From: Rostratula benghalensis
Taxonomy: Eukaryota; Chordata; Aves; Charadriiformes; Rostratulidae
Direction of reading: 5' to 3'
Assembly: GCA_013399305.1 (NCBI GenBank)
Contig: VXAI01000009.1
Span: forward strand, 124,001 to 188,000
Length of the DNA stretch: 64,000 nucleotides
Part shown: positions 36,850 through 64,000 of the stretch, piece after piece
How positions within the stretch are numbered: position 1 is the first letter of the stretch
How the letters are laid out: every line of letters starts with the position of its first letter
Translations under genes and position numbers: made by a program
The notes under the pieces: generated by a model
Told to the model about the DNA's origin: nothing
The model's input: the letters and a program-made list of their open reading frames with translations, nothing else
Databases searched by the model: none

Positions 36850-37760
36850 CAGTTGCCGTAAATGCAGGCGGTGGGAGACGGGCAACACGGAGGCTGAATG
36901 CCAGGACTCCCCGGAGCCCGGCCGGGCTTGCTCCCGAGGATTCCCTCGGAACAGCCCCCGGCGGGCAGAGAACCGAGCCGCAGCGGAGCCCCGGCTGCCA
37001 CCGCCGGGGATGAGGGCGGCTCCGGTAACCGGGGGAGCTCCGCCCGTCCCGTCCCGTCCCGCCGCTCTCTGCCCCTTGACGTGGCGCGGACTCTCCCATC
37101 AGCCATGTTGGCTGCGTCGGCAGCGCCGGAGCGGCTGCGTGAGGGCGGGGGAGAGCCAGAGCGGCGGCGGCCGGGACGCGGGGTGAGCAGGCAAGGAACG
37201 CGACGAAGCGGGCAGGGAAGGGCGCGGGGGGAAGCGGAGACGGTGGCGGTGCCAGCTGGGGGACGCCACGGGGAGGGGGAGAGGCCGTGGGTGCGGGGGT
37301 CACCCCGGCTGGGGGCCCCCCGCTCAGGCTGCTGGGCCGGGAGGGAGCGCGGCGGGGCGCTCCCTGCCTCCCCTCACGCCGCCCCCCTCCGTGGCGGTGG
37401 GGGGACCCCGGGCGGCCTGAAGCTGCTGTCGGCGATCCCGGGGGTCCCTGAGGGGCCGGGGGTGCTGCCGGCGGCTGGTCAGCACTGCCCACGGCCTCCC
37501 GGGCCCCTGAGGCGGGGAGGGTCGACCCCGTGCGCCGCGGGGGAGGCCGGCCGGGACGGTCGCCGGGAGCCCCCCTCCTCAGCTGGGGCTGCCGGTGCCC
37601 GGGCAGGGCCGACGGGGCATGGCCTTTGGGCCGCCGCCGCCACGCAGGGGGTAAAGTGCGGCCGGAGCTCCCCTGTCCCGGAGCGCTGCTGCAGCCGCGT
37701 CCTTGTGCCGCTGCCCGGCGAGGCAGGGAAAACTGCACAAAAATAGTGCTTAGGGGGGGC
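36850..37760 (+). promoter_or_regulatory. SEC23A: SEC23A CpG island promoter
   Basis: A dense CpG island lies about 3.2-4 kb upstream of the first coding exon. It is the only such island on the 5' side of SEC23A, and it contains the leader-exon donor at 37183. No TATA box is seen. The large open frames on both strands are GC artefacts. Confidence 0.8.
36990..37182 (+). other. SEC23A: SEC23A noncoding leader exon (5' end uncertain)
   Basis: The exon ends at a good donor (GG/GTGAGCAG, GT at 37183-37184). The first coding exon starts at an acceptor at 40939-40940, so a leader exon in the CpG island is needed. The 5' boundary given is a guess. If transcription starts before 37105, the leader carries an ATG whose frame stays open to the exon end and meets TGA TAA as the first codons of the next exon. 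Confidence 0.5.
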
Positions 37761-40494
37761 CCGCCGCCCTTGAGTACGTGTTTTCTTAGTTTAGGTGGGT
37801 TATTACATACGCTGGTTGCTTAAAAAGTAAAAAGACCTTAGTGAACAAGACTGGGAGAGCAGGTTTGGAGGATGGCTGTGCTTGAGTCGTGAAAATGAGA
37901 TTCTTATGCGGTCAGTTTGACAACTGGCAGTTGCCTTGGCTGAGTAATAAGTCATTCTACTCATATATTTGAGTTCCTCCTTAGAACTGGACTAGATTTG
38001 TACCTGAAATAATTATTTTGGCTTAAAAACAATATGAAAGGTTTGTTCTTAATGTCTTTTATTTTACCAGATTATTAGTGTATAATGAAGTGAACGTGTT
38101 TGTTGGAAGAAAAGTGTGCAGTGAACTGTACTAATTTAGTGGTATTTAAATTCATAGTCACATGAGGGACTCTGATCTCTCTGCGTGAGAACTCGAAATG
38201 CTGAAGAGAGAAATGTTTTTATTTAATTTCCATGTGCTTCCAAGGATTAGTGCATATTAATTTGATGATCTTCTGTATTGAGACACATTTACATGTGGTG
38301 TTTAAAATTTTAAAGGTGCTGATGTGAAGAAGGAGCTTTTAGTTAAGAACGTATTGTTACTGTTTGCTGTTGAATCTAGAAGCATTTCAAAGTAATGTGT
38401 TTCAAAACTGTTTATTCAGCTATAGGATAGCTTTCTGAATGGTATATCAAACATGTTTGGTATGTGTAATGGCTAGAAAGTCCTAACTGTACTCTTGCAT
38501 CTCATCAGAGTAATTACATAAATACACCTGAGAGTCAAGCCCTTGTAGCCAAGTGTAGTCAGCCTGTGGTTGTTTGTGCAATTCAGTTGTGGTTTCTTTG
38601 CGTGGCACAGAGCGAGATTGCTGTGGTGCAGGGAGGAGGCAAGGCAGGAAGAGCTGCTGGTCTCGTCTGGGTGTCCTGTCCTGCCCCAAAGCTAAAGCAG
38701 CAAAGCCCCAACCTGGGAGCTGTTGCTCTTCAGCTGTTCTGAGAATCACTTCTCTATGGTCTTCTGAGGTGGGCAATGTGTATTTTGTGGCATTCAGGTG
38801 GTAAGTGGTCCGTAGGTCAGCTGTTCTGGTCTAATCCCCAAAAATATGTGCAGAGAGTGATAACAAAGCTATTGAAACTGAATGTAACTTGTTAGATCAT
38901 GGGCTACACGTTCCATGATACATCAGATGTGTAGGCATTATTGGCTCTTGGAAACAAAGAACAGGGTGTAAGAAAAGATGGAGGAAAATGTGGTTATTAG
39001 CAGGTTCTGCCTTTTGAATAGTGAATTCATACCTTACTAGAAAGTAATGGTATTTAACTCAAATCCAACAAACCTTTTATGTGTATAAATGTGCGCCTTA
39101 TTAGGCACTGCACACTCATGTTTGTACATTGGCTGCTGTGGAGCAGTAACTGAGTGGTAAAAATAATATCCATGTGAAACCATTTTAAGTGTAGGTAGAG
39201 TAAAATGTGGAGAAAATGCTTTGAAGTCCAGTAGAGAAAGCAGGAATGCATGTTGCAGTGTATGGACATGGTGTGGATGGACTTCTGAGCCTATGGAATG
39301 GCTGAAATGGCCTTCAAGTTGTAACTTTCTCTGTCTTCTCAGGGGTTAACCTTAAGAGGAGAGACTATTCTGTTTTTGTTTATAACTGAGATTGTTGCCT
39401 CATGCAGGTGGTTGTATCAATACCCCATTTTTCTGGGGTAATGTTTCTTCATCTTTTGTACAACACACTGATGGATTTTGATGTCTTAGGAGAGAAATGT
39501 CTTGGATTCTAGATCTTGTTCAGATACTGGTCTCTTCTTTCTTCTCATTGCTGAATTATCTTCTGTCTCTGATAGCTCTATACTAATTGTGGTTTCCAGA
39601 TGTTCTCTCCTCTTGCATTTGCTCATTTCTGTTCCCTGCCCAGGGGCCTCGTTCAGCCCGATGTCCTTGCAACAACTTGAGTAAAAGTGATGGTGGAAGT
39701 GCACTCTTGCACAAAGTCCCATATGGCTCCCTGTGCTGCAGTTGCAATGACACGTAGATAACAACGTTGGCAGACTGATGATCAGAGTGTTTCTATTGCA
39801 GCTTGGAGATAAGTGATCGTGAATGCACCCGTGGAAGACTTTGAGTACTCTATAATAGAGTTAAGTTCACCTGTCAGTCAGTGTTTCATAGGAAGAGGTT
39901 TCAGGCTGCTTTTTGTAGCTTTCAACACGTGCCAACAGTTGGTTATTTCCTAATGGTATTAACTGTGAAATGTGGGCCTTCTCTTTGTTTTATGGATGTT
40001 GTTAATCTGTTTTGTTAAAAGTTACCATTAGAATTAAACTATTAAGTTAAGCCATAATTAAAAAACAACTTGAAAACTTTTTATCTGTCATACAAACTAA
40101 AGGTGCAATGTCATAATTTTAGTAAAGAGAGCTAGGTCTTTACACGTGGAGAATTTTCCAGGAGTTTTTGGTAGGGTACGTAATTGCTGGGCTAAGACGG
40201 TCATCAGTCAATCAGAGAACTACTGATCTAAATCTCAGTTTGGGGGTGATTCCAGCAGGTCTGAAGCTGTTCATAAACTTACTACAATCTAAAATGAGAC
40301 CTAGGAGTACTTTCTCAGGCTACCTCTTAGGTGGTTCGATTAGACTTTTACAGTGAATTCTTAATTATTAGGCAGTAGGAATTTAGATATCCTAGTTGCT
40401 GGAAAAAGCTACATAACTTGTATATTATAAAATGTACTGGGAAGCAAACACCAGGTATTCAGGGGCAGTGTAAATATATCTGAGTGTTGGGGTG

Positions 40495-40517
40495 TTTTTT
40501 TTTTTGGGGGGGGGGGG
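40495..40517. repeat. T11-G12 homopolymer junction in SEC23A intron 1
   Basis: Eleven T are followed directly by twelve G (40506-40517). The G run could form intermolecular or slipped G-rich structures and is prone to length change and sequencing error. Confidence 0.9.
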
Positions 40518-40946
40518 TATGAGGTAGGGGTGCACTTCTTGCTGGCTCTTCTAGTTATTAACAGGTTTCTGTTGAGCATTTTGTGTGTGTCTGTGTTTCC
40601 CCAGTGCTCCAGTTTGTGAATAACTGAATATTTTGAAAGCCTTAGGTTGATGCCCAAATTTGAGCTCAAACAATTGTTGAAAGGTGCATCTTGATACATA
40701 ATGTAGTGGAATGTGACACACGTACTCCTGAAAAAGTTATTTCCTGGCATTACTGTGAGAATGTGCTTTTGTGGAATATAATGTTGTTTTTCCTTTATAT
40801 TTGAGTATAGGCCACATGATTTACTGAAAATGGTTAATCATGGTATGAATGTGTGACTGTCATTAAGTACATTTAATATTTTGTGGTAAAAAAATGTTTG
40901 CACGTCAACATTCTGCTAATGGTTCTCCCTTTTATTATAGTGATAA

Positions 40947-64000
<23,054 letters not shown>

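Noticed and set aside
36845..37746. About 280-300 codon frames on both strands in the SEC23A CpG island
   Set aside because: They are two opposed compositionally biased frames over the same GC-rich DNA. Only the leader-exon part of the plus frame is discussed, as a possible upstream ORF.

Overview
This window is nuclear DNA from a vertebrate, almost certainly a bird. Four split genes have short introns with GT-AG ends, each promoter is a CpG island, and the clearest interspersed repeats are CR1 LINE fragments. The CR1 types at 15.8 and 55.2 kb resemble subfamilies common in Neoaves, but I cannot name a species. The gene order PNN(-), TRAPPC6B(+), GEMIN2(-), SEC23A(+) is the conserved block of human chromosome 14q21, read in the opposite direction.

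Layout. 1-4.87 kb: AT-rich DNA without a recognised gene. 4.87-5.96 kb: an orphan CpG island with a strong YY1 motif, where MIA2 would be expected by synteny, although no MIA2 coding exon was found. 6.0-8.0 kb: no gene seen. 8.0-18.5 kb: PNN (minus, 9 coding exons, 693 aa). 18.5-19.6 kb: a head-to-head promoter with six same-strand CCAAT boxes. 19.6-26.55 kb: TRAPPC6B (plus, 6 exons, 158 aa). 26.8-33.9 kb: GEMIN2 (minus, 10 exons, 263 aa), tail-to-tail with TRAPPC6B. 33.4-34.25 and 36.85-37.75 kb: the CpG islands of GEMIN2 and SEC23A, divergent and about 3 kb apart. 37-64 kb: SEC23A (plus). One leader exon and 18 coding exons encode residues 1-736. The last coding exon, about 29 residues, lies beyond the right edge.

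I joined the coding exons of each gene by hand. Every join stays in frame, and the totals match the known family lengths (TRAPPC6B exactly; SEC23A exactly once the missing exon is allowed for). None of the four shows a frameshift or an internal stop.

The genes are housekeeping. SEC23A is the inner COPII coat subunit and Sar1 GTPase activator for ER export. TRAPPC6B belongs to the TRAPP tether and Rab-exchange complex, which receives such vesicles. PNN is a splicing-associated SR-like protein, and GEMIN2 is the SMN-complex core that assembles Sm rings on snRNAs. I see no new biological system here. The points worth checking are regulatory: the phased CCAAT array, a possible upstream SEC23A transcript with an upstream ORF, the orphan CpG island, and a rare tRNA-like SINE fragment.
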